Shown one piece after another: positions 14,523-27,622 of a DNA stretch of 64,000 bases (its first letter is position 1; each line of letters begins with the position of its first letter). The notes under the pieces are model-generated. The model ran no database searches, was not told where the DNA came from, and saw nothing but the letters and a program-made list of their open reading frames with translations. Origin of the DNA: Cotesia glomerata (lineage: Eukaryota > Arthropoda > Insecta > Hymenoptera > Braconidae); the NCBI RefSeq assembly GCF_020080835.1, contig NC_058161.1, positions 1-64,000 of the forward strand, written 5' to 3'. Both the position numbers and the translations under genes were made by a program.

Positions 14523-14870
14523 ATCTATAAAAGTAGGATAAGGGCGAAGTATGAGTATAATACGTAATCTTCAATCAACCTGTATCTTGGTTACCATTCA
14601 CATTTAAAACGGTTAACGTCTTTACACTTTTTTTTTCCAACATACACTCTATTTTAACATAAAAATTGTGTTAAAAATTTAACATATTCTTTATGCCAAA
14701 ATTCAACACAAATATTTAGTAGACAATTTATAAAATAAAAATCACGCTGATTTTACATAATATTTTTTACTGTGTAAAACTATGCGGCTAAAAATGTTAA
14801 TAAATTAAAATTTTAGGATTTATTGACAACAATATTATTATAAAATAAGTCTAAACTTTAAAATAAAATT

Positions 14871-14915
<45 letters not shown>

Positions 14916-15317
14916 CAACTTCTGTTTAATTTTCGAACTATATAAAATACCGAAATACTTGAAAAAAAAAAAAAAAATTGGAGAAACAAAAAATTACAAC
15001 TACGGTGTGGTCCAAACCTGAATGTCCAGGAGTCGTTTGTCGGCGGCACCCTCTTTCAAGCTTCATTCCCTTCTTTTCCGCAACTACGCGCGCGCAGTTG
15101 ATGATGATCGTTCCAAGACGATTCCCGGAAACACGACATATCGCGTGAGTCACATTTTTCTCCCTATACTTTTATCTATACCTGTATTGTATCTGTACTT
15201 TTTTTGACATTATTTCTCGTTAAGCCTAAAAAGTACTAATTTCCGCATATTTAATCCCAAAACTCAAAATATTAATTCAATATAATAAACAAATAAATAA
15301 GAAATAATGAAAATATG

Positions 15318-15348
<31 letters not shown>

Positions 15349-17343
15349 TTAATGTACTCAAAATCGTTCAATTTAAATAATAAATATAATATGTAACGCA
15401 TCACAAGTAAATATATTGTAGTAAAAAATGTAAATTGATTGGATGGATTAATGATCAGACAGTTTTACTTGGGCGATCTAAGAGCGTACAAATCGAATGG
15501 ATAATAAGTCTTGAATGCCGACGGCTATAGTAATTAATGTACCGCAATTAAGGTGGAAACGGCCGGGTTCCACTAGAGCATGTCGGCGCGTTTTGTTTTA
15601 AGTCAAAAGATTGTTTAGCTCCCTACCGAGGGGGGCAATCCTTTTCTCCATAGGGAATCACTACTTCTTTTTCTATATAATCTAGACGCTCCGTATCCAC
15701 TCTCTTTTCTATGTTTTGATTATATAGGTGATCCTACACTTATATATTAGTAATTTTCTTTCACACAAATTTATCGATTTATCATCACACTTATTTAACG
15801 AATAAGAATTTTTAATTTATTTCTTAAATATATTCAGATCAGAAGTAACATAATACTTGGAATATATATTATGTTATTGGAAATTCTATTTTTATTGAAA
15901 CGTTAAGCATTTATAATTTTATCATGTGATTTTTTGGAGGAAAACTTATTATTATATAAAAACTTGCAAATATAATAAGAGCATATTACTAAAATACAAG
16001 AAGAGAATACAAAAATCGATAATGGAAACAACAATCAAGTATTATTTATTATAAAAGAATATATTCTTTCGTTTCATGTCATAAAATCAAATTATAAATA
16101 TTTCTAACTTTTCCAATTTCTTAAATATGGTAAAAAAATTCTTCATTATAATATATATATATATATTTATAATAATGATTTCGTCATCAGGTGCGCGAGC
16201 ACGCGTCCTTCGTCAAGATGATTGGATACGTTATAATGTTGGTGAAGGAAAACAAATATATATATATATACACATATATGTACAGTAGCTTCCGTGCATT
16301 ACTGCACTCTGTCACGATATCTAGCTTACTATATTACATCTAATATGTATAATAATCGTACTACTTTTTTTAGTTATTGTTTTTTTTTTCTTTCTTAAGC
16401 TGCTGTACCAAATGTCACTAAATCGTCTAAAGTAGTTAAAAATAAAAAAAAAAAAAAAAAAAATAGACGTATTTTAGAATTATTGATCGTCTTAAAAAAA
16501 AAAAAGTATTTTAATTTTAAAATAAAAAAAAAAATATTAAAATAATATTTGTGTATATAAAATGATAAAATATAGAAAAGAATAGTATCTATATAGTATT
16601 TCTTATAGGTTTGGTTTCAAAATCGGCGTGCAAAGTGGCGGAAACAAGAAAAAGTAGGACCACAAGGTCACCCATATAATCCTTATTTGAGTGGTACCGC
16701 GATTCAATCATCGACTGTAGTTACTCCAACGCTCCCACATCCTTTTGCCCATCTAGGAACATTTGCACTGCGAAAACCGTTTGAGGGATTTCGCTACACA
16801 CCGTTAGGACCCGGGCCTATTCTCAGTCCCAGTTATGGAATAGGTAGTGGAGGCGGTGGAGTTAGTGGTGTTAGTGGTAGCAGTCATCCTTATCATCGTC
16901 CACCTCCACCTATGCTTTCATCACCAAATATGCCGGGATTATCTTATTCAGCAACCGCCGCATCATTTCAAACTCTTTTGGCAAATATTTCCGCCACGCA
17001 ACAGCCAAAAATTCCATTACCTGGATCATCTTCACCGCCACCAACATCATCATCTTCAAAAATATCCGCTTCATCTCCAACTGCATCAACTTCACCCACA
17101 TTACCAATAATACCTTCAACGTCATCAGTGATAAGTTTGCCACCCCAATCTTCGACAAAATCACCTGTTTCTATTACAGAAACGAGATTACCTACAGAAT
17201 CTACATTATCTAGCGAAACTGTTAAAAATATTCCAGCTGATATTGATAGACGGACTAATAGTATTGCATCATTAAGATTGAAAGCACGAGAATTTGAATT
17301 ACATTTAGAGATGTTAAGAAAAAATGGTGATTTAATTAGCTAA
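4963..17343 (+). CDS. al: Homeobox protein aristaless (paired-like, Q50, OAR domain), four exons
   Basis: Homeodomain transcription factor of the aristaless/ARX family, acting in the nucleus in distal appendage and head patterning in insects. Proposed coding exons are 4963-5176, 11652-11946, 14132-14177 and 16609-17343, totalling 1290 nt and 429 aa. All junctions are GT-AG and every phase matches. The homeodomain spans about residues 140-199: it starts QRRYRTTFTS, has Gln at position 50 (VWFQNRRAKW), and is split by both middle introns. It is followed by QEKVGPQGHPYNPYL, an aristaless hallmark. HPFAHLG, LRKPF and SFQTLLANI further on also match Drosophila Al. The C-terminal OAR motif reads SIASLRLKARE with DRRTN before it. 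Exon 1 is the least certain part: it was chosen for its ATG context (CAAAATGG), its phase-1 donor joining in frame, and an eh1-like FSIRSIV motif at about residue 37-43. Pro/Ser-rich low-complexity sequence fills the region before the OAR. Confidence 0.93.
8460..8760. promoter_or_regulatory. GC-richer island in aristaless intron 1, candidate enhancer
   Basis: This stretch has much more balanced base composition than the flanking intron, contains no microsatellite, and has no convincing open frame. In an AT-saturated intron such a block may mark sequence under constraint. Regulatory function is inference from composition and position only. Confidence 0.3.
9565..9710. mobile_element. 146-bp MITE with CAGTAAAAAATATTG ends (copy 1)
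   Basis: The left end reads CAGTAAAAAATATTGTG and the right end is its reverse complement (CACAATATTTTTTACTG, with one extra base pattern inside). Inner blocks around TTAAATACGGTCG and CGACCGTATTTAA are also inverted. A second, longer member with the same ends lies in intron 3 at 14274-14772. The target duplication is unclear; a TA lies immediately to the left. Confidence 0.75.
11947..14131 (+). other. aristaless intron 2 (2.2 kb), splits the homeodomain
   Basis: Donor GTAGAC after ACGAG at 11946; acceptor AATTTCAG ends at 14131. The intron interrupts the Arg codon of the VFTREEL segment (AG from exon 2, A from exon 3). It holds an (AT)n run at about 12516-12548, a (TTA)n run at 13135-13160 and a GC-richer block at 12890-13110. 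No exon is supported. Confidence 0.8.
14274..14772. mobile_element. 499-bp inverted-repeat element with CAGTAAAAAATATTG ends (copy 2)
   Basis: It starts CAGTAAAAAATATTGTG and ends TAATATTTTTTACTG, the same termini as the 146-bp copy in intron 1. The interior includes a long (TA)n microsatellite at about 14492-14521 and no coding capacity. It is a longer or internally expanded non-autonomous member of the same family. Confidence 0.65.
15000..15720. promoter_or_regulatory. Two GC-richer islands in aristaless intron 3, candidate regulatory DNA
   Basis: Blocks at 15000-15150 and 15430-15720 have high complexity and GC compared with flanking sequence, with a (TTA)n tract between them. The second contains AATTAATG and ATTAATGATC-type homeodomain core sites and a G-run (CCGAGGGGGGC). 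Open frames at 14938 (-) and 15022 (+) overlap the first block on both strands without splice or family support, so I read the blocks as non-coding. Function is inference. Confidence 0.3.
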
Positions 17344-17506
17344 AAATAATAATAACAATAATACTAAAAAAGGATACATTATAAACAGATAATTGTATTT
17401 TTATCAACCTATAAACATTATAAAATACATTATTACTTATTATATAATGTATGTATTAGTGTAATAATGATATCACGGTATTAGTATATGTTAAATCATT
17501 TTTTAA

Positions 17507-17512
17507 AATAAA
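17507..17512 (+). terminator. Candidate polyadenylation signal of aristaless
   Basis: AATAAA lies 164 bp after the stop codon. In sequence this AT-rich the hexamer occurs often by chance, so this is only the first plausible site. Confidence 0.35.
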
Positions 17513-19582
17513 AACCTGAATTTTTAATGGTTGAATGTATAAAACTTATCTTACTCGATATTAAACGATTTAAAAATATTGTTTTAATAAAGGAAATACT
17601 CAATTTTTTTTTTTTTTTTTAATTAAAAATTTTGATATATTATAAATATATATATAGTTGATTGTATAAATAAAAAATAATATAATTAGTGATAAACTTT
17701 TTAATACAGGCCATTTTTGATGCAAATAAATATTATTTTTTCTCTAACATATAAGTTCTGCATTTAAAATAACATCAAACATCATACAGTATATGTGTGA
17801 AGCTATAATAACTGTTGAATATATTAATATTTGATTATCAATTTATAAAAAAATAACTGTTTTTGTAAGATAATAATAAAAGTTTGATTGAGGACCAAGC
17901 TAAATAAAGAAACTATGCTAAATTTAAATCATGATTAGAAAACTTACAGCTACATTTTGATGTATATATATATATATATATAATACGCATACTAATAAAA
18001 AACTTAAGTTGCCAAAAATATACTGTAAAGTTAAATTTTTAACATCATTATTATTTTACCAGTGATTTATTATTTTTTTAGATTTAATTACTTTAATTTA
18101 AAAGTTGAAAAAAAATTATATAGCCATATAAAATTGTTGACAGATTATTAGGTATTACGTTTAAGATTAATTTTATTTTTTTATTTTTTTTTAATAAATA
18201 TTCTATTTATTTCATTCAAAGTATATTGTATTAATTATATTATATGCGTATATCGGATTCCGAGAATATAATGTCCGATATATAAAATCAAAAGTTGATA
18301 TCATATAATAGACACAGTGAAATTAAGTAAGAAGTATATTATATATATATATATATATATATGTATACACGATGAGCCTCGTCGCCGTCGAAGATGAAGA
18401 ATGTACCATACAGCGTGACGGTCTAATTGAGGTCTCCTTGATTGCATTTACACCGCGGAGCTACCTCCGTATCCTCTGTATCCTTCGGTATTCACCTATC
18501 ATGTTTTCCTTCTTATTCACTTTTATTTCACTCATAACCGTTTATTCGTTGAGTGCTTTCTCTCTCTTTATTCACAAACGTACAAAATCTATATATATAT
18601 TTATATATTCTGCACGCTATTATATATCAATGCATGTGGATGAGAACTATATGTATATATGTATATATAGATAAATATAGTCGGTAAAAGACCTTGGCGA
18701 GAGAATCAGAGATAATTTGTCCACCTGCGCGTGTAACAATCTCGTTTCCCTTCTTATTCTCGCGCGTCTCTATTACTCTAAAAACTCCATCTACTAACTA
18801 CTATATGAATATATAAGTATATTATACACATCAGATAATATATTAGATTAAGTTTGATCCATATTAATGATGAGATAACAACATATCGTCAACAAAATCG
18901 TATCATTGATCGTACAAATCATTAAATAATGTATGCCTACAATATATATTGGAAAGAAAAATAATTTTTCATTTAATCCAGAGATGAGAGTATGTTAAAT
19001 TATTCAGCTACCGCTTGTAATGTGGTTACAGCATATTGCTTGTGGTTTGCACCTTATATTACCTCGTGTGGGAAAATCCAAAAGTTGTGATTTCAATATT
19101 TATATATAAATCTGAGTGTCTATTATACATATTTTATCGGCTTTTGTCTTTTATACTTTGACAATAAATACTCATCGCATATTATAAATTAAAATGTACT
19201 TTGATCTTTAGTTGTCATTAACATCCAATTTTAAAAATTTTTTTTCATAACATTTTTTTACTATTTAAATTTATATTTTGATTCTATGATTGATTAAAAA
19301 AAAAAAAAAATAAAAAACCAGTATCAGTTTAACATGGTAGAACTTTAATTTCTAATAATAATCCATGTGCAGATGTTTCGAATTTTTATTATTATTTTTT
19401 TGTTTGATCGTTTAGGATTGTAGACTCCGGTATGTTGTGGTTTGTACTTATACCACCACGACCCTCTGAAAGAATGATTAGTGTGGTAAGTTTGTGGCAC
19501 GAACTTGTTTATTCCTGACACTTTTCTCATTGTATCACCATACACCTTTTTTACTTTTTAAATTATACTCTTATCATTATTA

Positions 19583-19584
<2 letters not shown>

Positions 19585-19621
<37 letters not shown>
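19585..19621. repeat. (TTA)n microsatellite
   Basis: Uninterrupted trinucleotide run of about 12 units, preceded by an imperfect stretch with TCA variants. Confidence 0.95.
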
Positions 19622-19627
<6 letters not shown>

Positions 19628-19999
19628 ATGAGTGATTCCACTCTGTCGATTATAAATTTGTAATTCGATTAACTGTAAATACAAACTAACAAACAATCTA
19701 ATTTAATTTTTTAGAAATACCTGTAAAATGTAAAATATTTTTAATATTATCAATTTTGCAAAATATTATTCATAGTACATCAAAGGAGTCAGTTTTGATT
19801 TTTTGGTAATGATGCGTTAGCTACCGTCTCGTTCATATATAACATGTATAAGTGCAAGTATAAGAGAATGGAAGAATAGAGATAAATCGGTGGATATCGC
19901 AAAAAAATATATTACGGAAAAAAAAAATGAGAATGAGAAGAAATAATACTTGAAAAGAGTAAGAGGAAAAGAGAAAGCCAAGTTTAATCGGGAGGCATT

Positions 20000-20170
20000 A
20001 TCTCAATCACGTAAAACGGCAAAATTGCATTTACCTGTTTAAATGAATATTTGGCGGCGAAGACGCCGACGAAAAAAAGGTTCCGCCTCGAAATCCACGC
20101 GGCTGCTAAGTTAATTTACCATGGAATGTCGGGTAACGCCCTCAACTACCCTCAGCACATCACGCGTTTT
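20000..20170. promoter_or_regulatory. GC-richer island downstream of aristaless
   Basis: A block of balanced composition with several CpGs and stretches such as GGCGGCGAAGACGCCGACG, ending at a (TA)n run near 20176. The overlapping frame 20051-20281 runs straight into that dinucleotide run and shows no known motif. Candidate conserved non-coding element; inference only. Confidence 0.25.
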
Positions 20171-20172
20171 TC

Positions 20173-20208
<36 letters not shown>

Positions 20209-20913
20209 TATACTCATCAGTATACATATATGTATAAGTATATATGTATTTCACCCTAATACAGCTACTACTTGTATATAAAAAATACTTTTTGTTAATT
20301 TTTTTCCGCCCTTTTATTCTCGAGATTAATCAAACGAAATTAAAGAAGAAAGAAAAAAAAAACTTGTTTTTAACGCGTTCCAGCATCCCGTCGACTCCGT
20401 ATATCTCTATATCTGATAATTAGAGTGGTAATTATACGATGATTAACAGAGATGGCTTCCGTGCAATCGTCCGGTCTTTTATATTATAAATAAAGCTTTC
20501 GTCGATTCTAGTTGATTTTTCGTTATTTTATGGACATCAAAAATATACGTTTATTTTATATAAATCATGGCTATTTTTTTTTATTTTTCTAAATATTAAA
20601 TTATATTTTGTATATAATACATAATTCCTTTTATTTTATTTTTATAATTTTTTTTGTTTTTAATTTTATTAATTTTACTAATGTTACCCTTTGAAAGTCA
20701 TAAGCTTTTATATTTTGTTTTTTACTCACAGAATACCTGTCGCCATAATGCACAAGGTCCTACAAACGATAATGAGGAGTAAACTAATTATCAAGTCGTT
20801 GGGCAAAACTATATTTCAAAAACCTTTTATGCTGACAGCTCATAAGTATATTAATTGCACATGTGTATGTTAATGATAAACTTGTATAATATATACATAT
20901 AAAAATATAATTA

Positions 20914-20916
<3 letters not shown>

Positions 20917-20961
<45 letters not shown>
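20917..20961. repeat. (TTA)n microsatellite
   Basis: Trinucleotide run of about 14 units. Confidence 0.95.
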
Positions 20962-20963
<2 letters not shown>

Positions 20964-23068
20964 ATTATGCTCTAATTATTAGTCATAAACTATAGCATAT
21001 TAAATAATATTATTATTGATATTGCGGCGATAGAATAATGATTTGGTTTAATTAACAAGAAAATATGTTATAGGCGCCAGTTATAACTTATATATATATA
21101 CAAACATGGTATTATTAAATTATGTGATATATGTATGGGTGTGTATTATAGTATATATTAAAAAGAATCGCGTCGTAAGAGATGACTATGTCTCATAAAA
21201 TCAAGTGTTGATGATGGTCAACTGCCCATTATGTTGTTATTCCTATTGAAAGTGACACTGCAGGAGGGCGGAGTGATATTATACTAAAGGTAAACGTACG
21301 TTTCTCGTACGTTCATCATATCATATCATATCATGGGACTACAGCAAATATCTATACATATATACATGTTATGTGTGGTAAAGGCACGCGCTTTATTAGT
21401 AGTATACACACATTCAAAAATGACTATTTTATTCGTTATTTCAAATTAATCATTTTTTTTATATATGTATATACTTTTATTTATTTAATATGATAACCGG
21501 TCTTAATTAAATTAGAATTCCAAGACATGACGGGACTGTATATATACATATTTTTTGGTCGCAAGGAGGCGTGTCAAGATACGTCCGGTCATCTCTTTAA
21601 ATACATATTATTCCTCACGAGCAGAGTAGAAACTCAATAATAATTAATCTACTCACGTTACCTGCTATGGTCCTCATCGAATGTATATATGTATATCTGA
21701 TTTGTAAGCATCCACGCCTTCCTTTTGTCGATGATGTCTATTTGAGTAACGCGCGGGATTTTAAAAAATTCAAAGCTACACACAGCTATAATATAGAATA
21801 TAATAATTTTATAATTTGTAATATAATGATTAATATATTTTTATCTTTTTTTTTTTTTTTTCTAACGTCAAAAATTTGCTATAACATCAAGACTGCTACT
21901 CATATATGTATGTGATATTGTGATTATTGTAATTGTTAATATTATTAATATAAAAACAAGTAAATTATGTATAAATATATATATGTATAAAGGAATGTCG
22001 GTGAAGATCCCTCATCGCAAGCCATATGTGTGTCCATGTCCAGTATGCGGTACTCATTACGATGATTGGCAGATTCAATTAACGAACATCCCGGGTTCCT
22101 CATCGTGCTTGAGGTCGAACTGACTTAACCTGACTAAATATTATTAATAATAATCATCTCATTACCAGGTCAATTAATTATCTTACAGTGCACTATATAG
22201 TTATATAATATAAATATAATAATAATAATAATAATAATAATACGAAAATTTATCCTATATTTTAAATTTACATTTTTATATATATATATATATATGATGT
22301 AGAAATATATAATTTTTAGAATAAGGGATTATACATTTATTATCACTGTTGTTAATTATTTAATAATAAATAATAGATGGAAAAAAAATTGTTTTTATCA
22401 CTTAAATAACGTTAATTAATGTAATTATGGTTCAATGCCGTTATTGTTTATAATAAAGATCAAAATAATTGGACGATATTATAAAAGGGCAAGAGCCATG
22501 AACAATATTAATCCATTTAACAAACTCATTATCGATGAGATACACCAAACGTTTACTGTATAACTCGCGCGCGAGTGAATATATGTAGAGAAAGCAATTC
22601 TTGGGAACAACGTGCAAACGCTTACGGGTATTAGCGGTTGCACCCCTGCGGTTTGATTTACGAACGCGCGCTAACGAGCCAAGTATATATAATATATTTT
22701 AAATTTATATACATATATAAAGAGTAACAAGTAAGGATTATACATATATGTTGGTAACATAGATTATATAGGACGCCGAGATAACCAAAATATCGATGGA
22801 TATTTCTAAACTTTGGTGCTCCAAAATTAAATCAACCGCTTTAATGATAATGTGTATTATAATTATTTATTAACAATAATTTTTTTAAAAAGATATATAC
22901 ACATTATTATTATTATTATTATTACCTATATGATTAAATTTGAAAAATTATTCGATATTTAACACATAATAATTTGTATATAGTCTAGACATTTTTATTT
23001 ATTAATTATAAAATATATTATTAATTACATCTGTATCCATAAAGATTCATGGGTATATTACAATTGGG

Positions 23069-23098
<30 letters not shown>
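23069..23098. repeat. Poly-A tract of 30 bp
   Basis: Homopolymer run about 285 bp beyond the integrin beta stop. No flanking duplication or upstream retroelement sequence was recognised, so it is not claimed as a retroposon tail. Confidence 0.9.
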
Positions 23099-23100
<2 letters not shown>

Positions 23101-23383
23101 AGATTTATAATTTAAGTTTTGTATTGTAAGATTTATAGTAGTTAAAGCTATAAAATAATCAATAAAATCGATGCAATGTAAAGATACAGACGTGCCATAG
23201 TGATTTATATTAGTAAAGAGCGCCGGGTCTTCTATTCACCTGAATTATTATTTCAGGACTTGCATTTATTCAGAGACGAGGTAAAAATTAACAGATTATA
23301 CCCTGAAGGATCAGTTTCAGTCTCGCAGAAATACAAAAGTCAATAAACAAGATCAAAAACTATTAATATATATTATTTAGTTA

Positions 23384-26149
23384 TTAATTATTTTTACTTT
23401 CGACAAAGGTTGGATTACAAAAGGTTGTAGTTGCTTGTTTGTATAAAGGATTGTCACCCTAAAAAATAAAAATTAATAATAATTATTATTTAATGAATTA
23501 TTAATTACAAATAAAAAATATATGTAATACAGAACTTACGCGTTCCCACTTAGCCATAGCACGTTCTTTTTCAAATTTAGCAAATTCACGATGATCGTGA
23601 ACAATTGTTAGAATTTTCCATATCATTAAAATAAGAAATCCCAGAAGAACTGTACTTAAAATTACACCAATTGCAACACCAACAAGTGGAATTGGTGAGA
23701 GTAATCCAGGACAATCTTTTGTTTCTTGGGCTGTTATTTTAAAAAGTGAAATATCTCCACGATTACTGATGAGCTGATATTTAAATAAAAAAGTACAACT
23801 ATCATTTGTTGGTACACGACACATTCGTATGCCTGCCTCGTGTTCACTCGAATTAACTTGTACTTTATCAATTTTTTCCTTAAAATAAAGTTAAAAAAAA
23901 GTTACCAATATTATATGATAAATATATAAATAAACGTAAATAAGAAAAAAAAAAATATAATAAACAAATAAATTACAATATTTATTTCATCATGACAATA
24001 ATGATAGCAACCAGCATTACCAACTCGATCATAACTATTGGAATTATATACAAGACATTCAACACAATCCTTTAATTTATCACAATGTAATCCCGGACAA
24101 GTCTAGATAAAAAAAAAAAAAAAAGAGTTAATAAAAGTACGAATGATAATTAATATATTTTATGATTAAAATAATAAATATATAATTACAGGACAATCTT
24201 GACAAAAAGAACCCGAGTATAATACATCATTTTCAAGCTTACAATGACATTTTCCACAAATACAATCTCCGTGACCGCTACAAATTTCAGTATTTTTTCC
24301 AGGTGAAAAACATGTAGTATTATCATGGCAGTCACAGCTCTCTCCACTCCATCCAGAATAACAATTGCATGAACCACACACACAGTCGCCATTTCCACCG
24401 CAGAGCTTTTATACAAATATATATTATGTTATAAGTTGTAAGTGTGAAAATGAGAGTCAAGATAATAAAATAATAATAATAATAATAAATATAATTATAA
24501 TAATGTAGAGAAAAAAGTGACCACGGGTTGGTGTGAATAACGACAATGACCACTACCACATAATGATAATACAACCAGTGAATATAAGATTAAAAATATA
24601 TATACATGTATATACATACCAAGCGATTACTACGTTTGCATGAAAAGTTATTACACTCGCAATATTTTCCGCTAAATTTTTCTAATGGATTTGGACGAAC
24701 GTGACACTCACAAATACCACATTTACAAGTACCGTGATTATTACAATTGACAGTATCATTAACTGATGCTCGACAGTCTTCTTTTACAATACCTTTATTA
24801 TTTTCATTTGGTACTTTATCGTTATTTTCACTTTTATTATTGTGATCGTTGGCAATATTGTGACAATCACAATATTTACCGTGAAAATTTTTATCACATA
24901 AACAGACTCCGCAAGTAAGAGATCCACTGTAATTACATTCTTCTGCATCTACTTTAAATCCCTTAATAATAATAATAATAATTAATAAGAAAATTATAAA
25001 ATTTAATTATTCCAGTCAGCAACTACTAATTTCAGAAGAAAAAATATTATTAATAATAAATACAATTACCTTATTGCCAGGTTTATCACAAGGACATTCA
25101 CAAATTACTTTATATTCAATGATAAGACTTTCATTTAAACCTTCTGGCTTTATTTCAAATTTATTATACTCCAAATTACTCGACAAACATTCAGTAGCCT
25201 ATGAAGATATAAAATAAAACAGAGTATAATAAATTAATAATTAATAATGTGTAATTAAATTTAAATAAATCGAGGCAAAATTTATATTATTAATATAAAA
25301 TAAATTCTATTATTATTTTAATACCTTAATTACAACTTGAAACTCGACAACATCACCAAAACGAAGTCCTTGGCATTTAGATTGTTCTTTCATATTATCA
25401 TCATAATCTTTATCACCAATTGTATTTAAACATTTTGAAAAATATTTAACATTTATATGTTGAGGTGCATTATCAATCATTTTCACTGACTCGACTAATT
25501 TCTGATTTATTAAAATAATATAATTCTTTGTTATAGAGATTATTATAATAAGAAAATATCTATGTATTAAAAAAAAAAAAATTACCTCATACTCTTTTTT
25601 AATTAAGTTGATAACATTAATAGTATCATTTTTTTCGACTAAACCAATAGAAGATCCACTTAGACTCTGACTTAATAACTGATATGTATTATTTTTAGTA
25701 CTTGGAACCGCAAATATTATATGAACATTGTGTTGACCAACTTTTCTATTTATTTGAGATATTGAAGGATAGTCTTGTAAAAGTGAATGAGTATAAAATC
25801 CCTTATTATCTAAATGACATTGACAATCGTTTGGTTCAATGATTCCAGCAAGCTAAAAAAAAAAAAGTACAATAAATATATATCATATATAAACAGCAAT
25901 AGTATAAAATATATAATAATGCGTTTATCAATTACTTTTCCATCACCAGCTAAATGAAAACTAGCATCCGATGAATAAACAAGAAGATGTCGAGCTTTTT
26001 CTCTCCAACCAATACGTTTTGTGCAAACAATAGACTGCATTATTGCATCCAATCCACCCTCTGGTCCATCAAGATTACCCGAAATAGGAGCTGCTCGTAC
26101 ATTACTCTGTTAAATAATAAGAAATAAGAAATAAAAAATAAAAAATACC

Positions 26150-26199
<50 letters not shown>

Positions 26200-27591
26200 G
26201 CAGAATTAAAAATGATAAATTATAATTTACCCGAAATGAATCTGAATCTTCTGTTAAAGACATTTGATGCTTATAACCGTAAGGCGGTGCGCAATCAGTT
26301 TTTTTATTGTCTTCAATAAAATCACATGGTTTTTTTAATCTTAAATAATATAAATAACAGTAAAACATATTAAACGCATGTAAAAATGAAAACAATATAA
26401 ATGAGATATTAAATTTACTTGATAGGCTGGGTATCAGTCATTGGTAAAGTAACTTTGTCAACAAAACTACCAAATCCAAGACGAAAATTACTAGTTAAAT
26501 TTCTCATAACACTCGCCAAGTTAGCGCCCAACTCAGATAAATGTTGCCTGTAAGGCTGCATCGATGCTGAAAGATCCATTAAGTAATACATGTCTACTGG
26601 ATAATCTTCAGCTTGGGTATATCTTATTTTTAATTTATACTCTTCTCCTAAAATAATAATAAATTTAAGTTTAACAAAAAAATTATAATATATAAATATC
26701 TAAACATCTAAATATCTCCCTGATTAAAAAATTCGATTGAAAAGTATTGGCATAATATCAACATTTTTCAATTCATTTCAATTGTTAAAATAAGATTGAA
26801 AAATATTGGGAGGAATTCAAACCTCCGCAATTTTAATTATTTTCAATTCTTACAGTAATATTAGAAAGTATTGAAAATAATTCAAACCTCCGCAATTTGA
26901 ATTCTTTTCAATTCTTACGGTAATATTCAAAAGTATTGAAAAAAATTCAAACCGTGATTTGAATTCTTTTCAATTCTTACGACAATATTAGAAAGTATTG
27001 AAATAAATTGAATTTTTAATTTACCAATTATTTTACGTCTACAAGTTCATTTTTATTTTTTTCAATCCTTGACAGAGCCAATAATAAATAATTATTTTAA
27101 AATTTAAAAGTATTCGGAAATATTGAAGATAACGAATTCATTTGAATTTTTTTCAATTCTTGGCAGAGCCAGTAATAGATGATTATTTGAGAATTGAAAA
27201 GTATTCAGAAAAATTCACGTTCTCGAGTTCATTTTAATTTTTTTCAATCCTTGGGAGGGCCAGTAATAAATGATTATTTTAGAATTGAAAAGTATTCGAA
27301 AATATTTAAGTTTGCGAGTTTATTTTAATATTTTTCAATCTTTGGCGAAGCCAGTAATTGATGATTATTTGAAAATTGGAGGAGATTGAAAAAAATTATT
27401 AATTATCAATTTTTTTTAATTCTTTTCAATTTTTTTATAGACCTGGAATTCGAAAATTATTTATTTATTCAACAAAATTCATAATAATTCGTTTTACAGA
27501 GATCGTGAAAAAATCGAGATATTGGAATAATTGAAAGAAATTCAAATTTCACGCTTTTCAATATTTTTCAATCGAATTTTTTAATCAGGGC

Positions 27592-27622
<31 letters not shown>

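Larger units (their letters stand above)
14178..16608 (+). other. aristaless intron 3 (2.4 kb), between IQ and VWFQNRR
   Basis: Donor GTAAGT at 14178 and acceptor TTCTTATAG ending at 16608. This is a phase-0 intron just before VWFQNRR, a position often occupied in paired-like homeobox genes. It contains the 499-bp inverted-repeat element, (TAA)n near 14875-14911, (TTA)n near 15320, and GC-richer islands near 15000-15150, 15430-15720 and 16190-16310. Confidence 0.85.
17344..23383. other. 6-kb gene-free interval between aristaless and integrin beta
   Basis: It holds the 3' flanks of two convergent genes, many (TA)n and (TTA)n tracts, and scattered GC-richer islands at about 18366-18520, 18690-18790, 19840-20165, 20380-20480, 21185-21330, 21530-21760, 21995-22130 and 22560-22690. 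None of the open frames (for example 18372, 20051 and 21667 on +, 19345 on -) has splice sites plus recognisable protein sequence. An AATAAA on the minus strand at 23270-23265 could end the integrin transcript. Confidence 0.6.

Noticed and set aside
19345..19545. 66-codon minus-strand ORF with HSFRGSWWYKYKP
   Set aside because: No splice signals, no recognised family, and the tail is AT-derived low complexity.
21920..22123. ORF with PYVCPCPVCGTHYDDW, resembling a zinc-binding motif
   Set aside because: Only one short Cys cluster, no second ligand pair, no flanking splice sites I trust; kept as part of a GC-richer island.
23069..23098. Poly-A tract as a retroposon tail
   Set aside because: No upstream element body or target duplication; homopolymers are common throughout.
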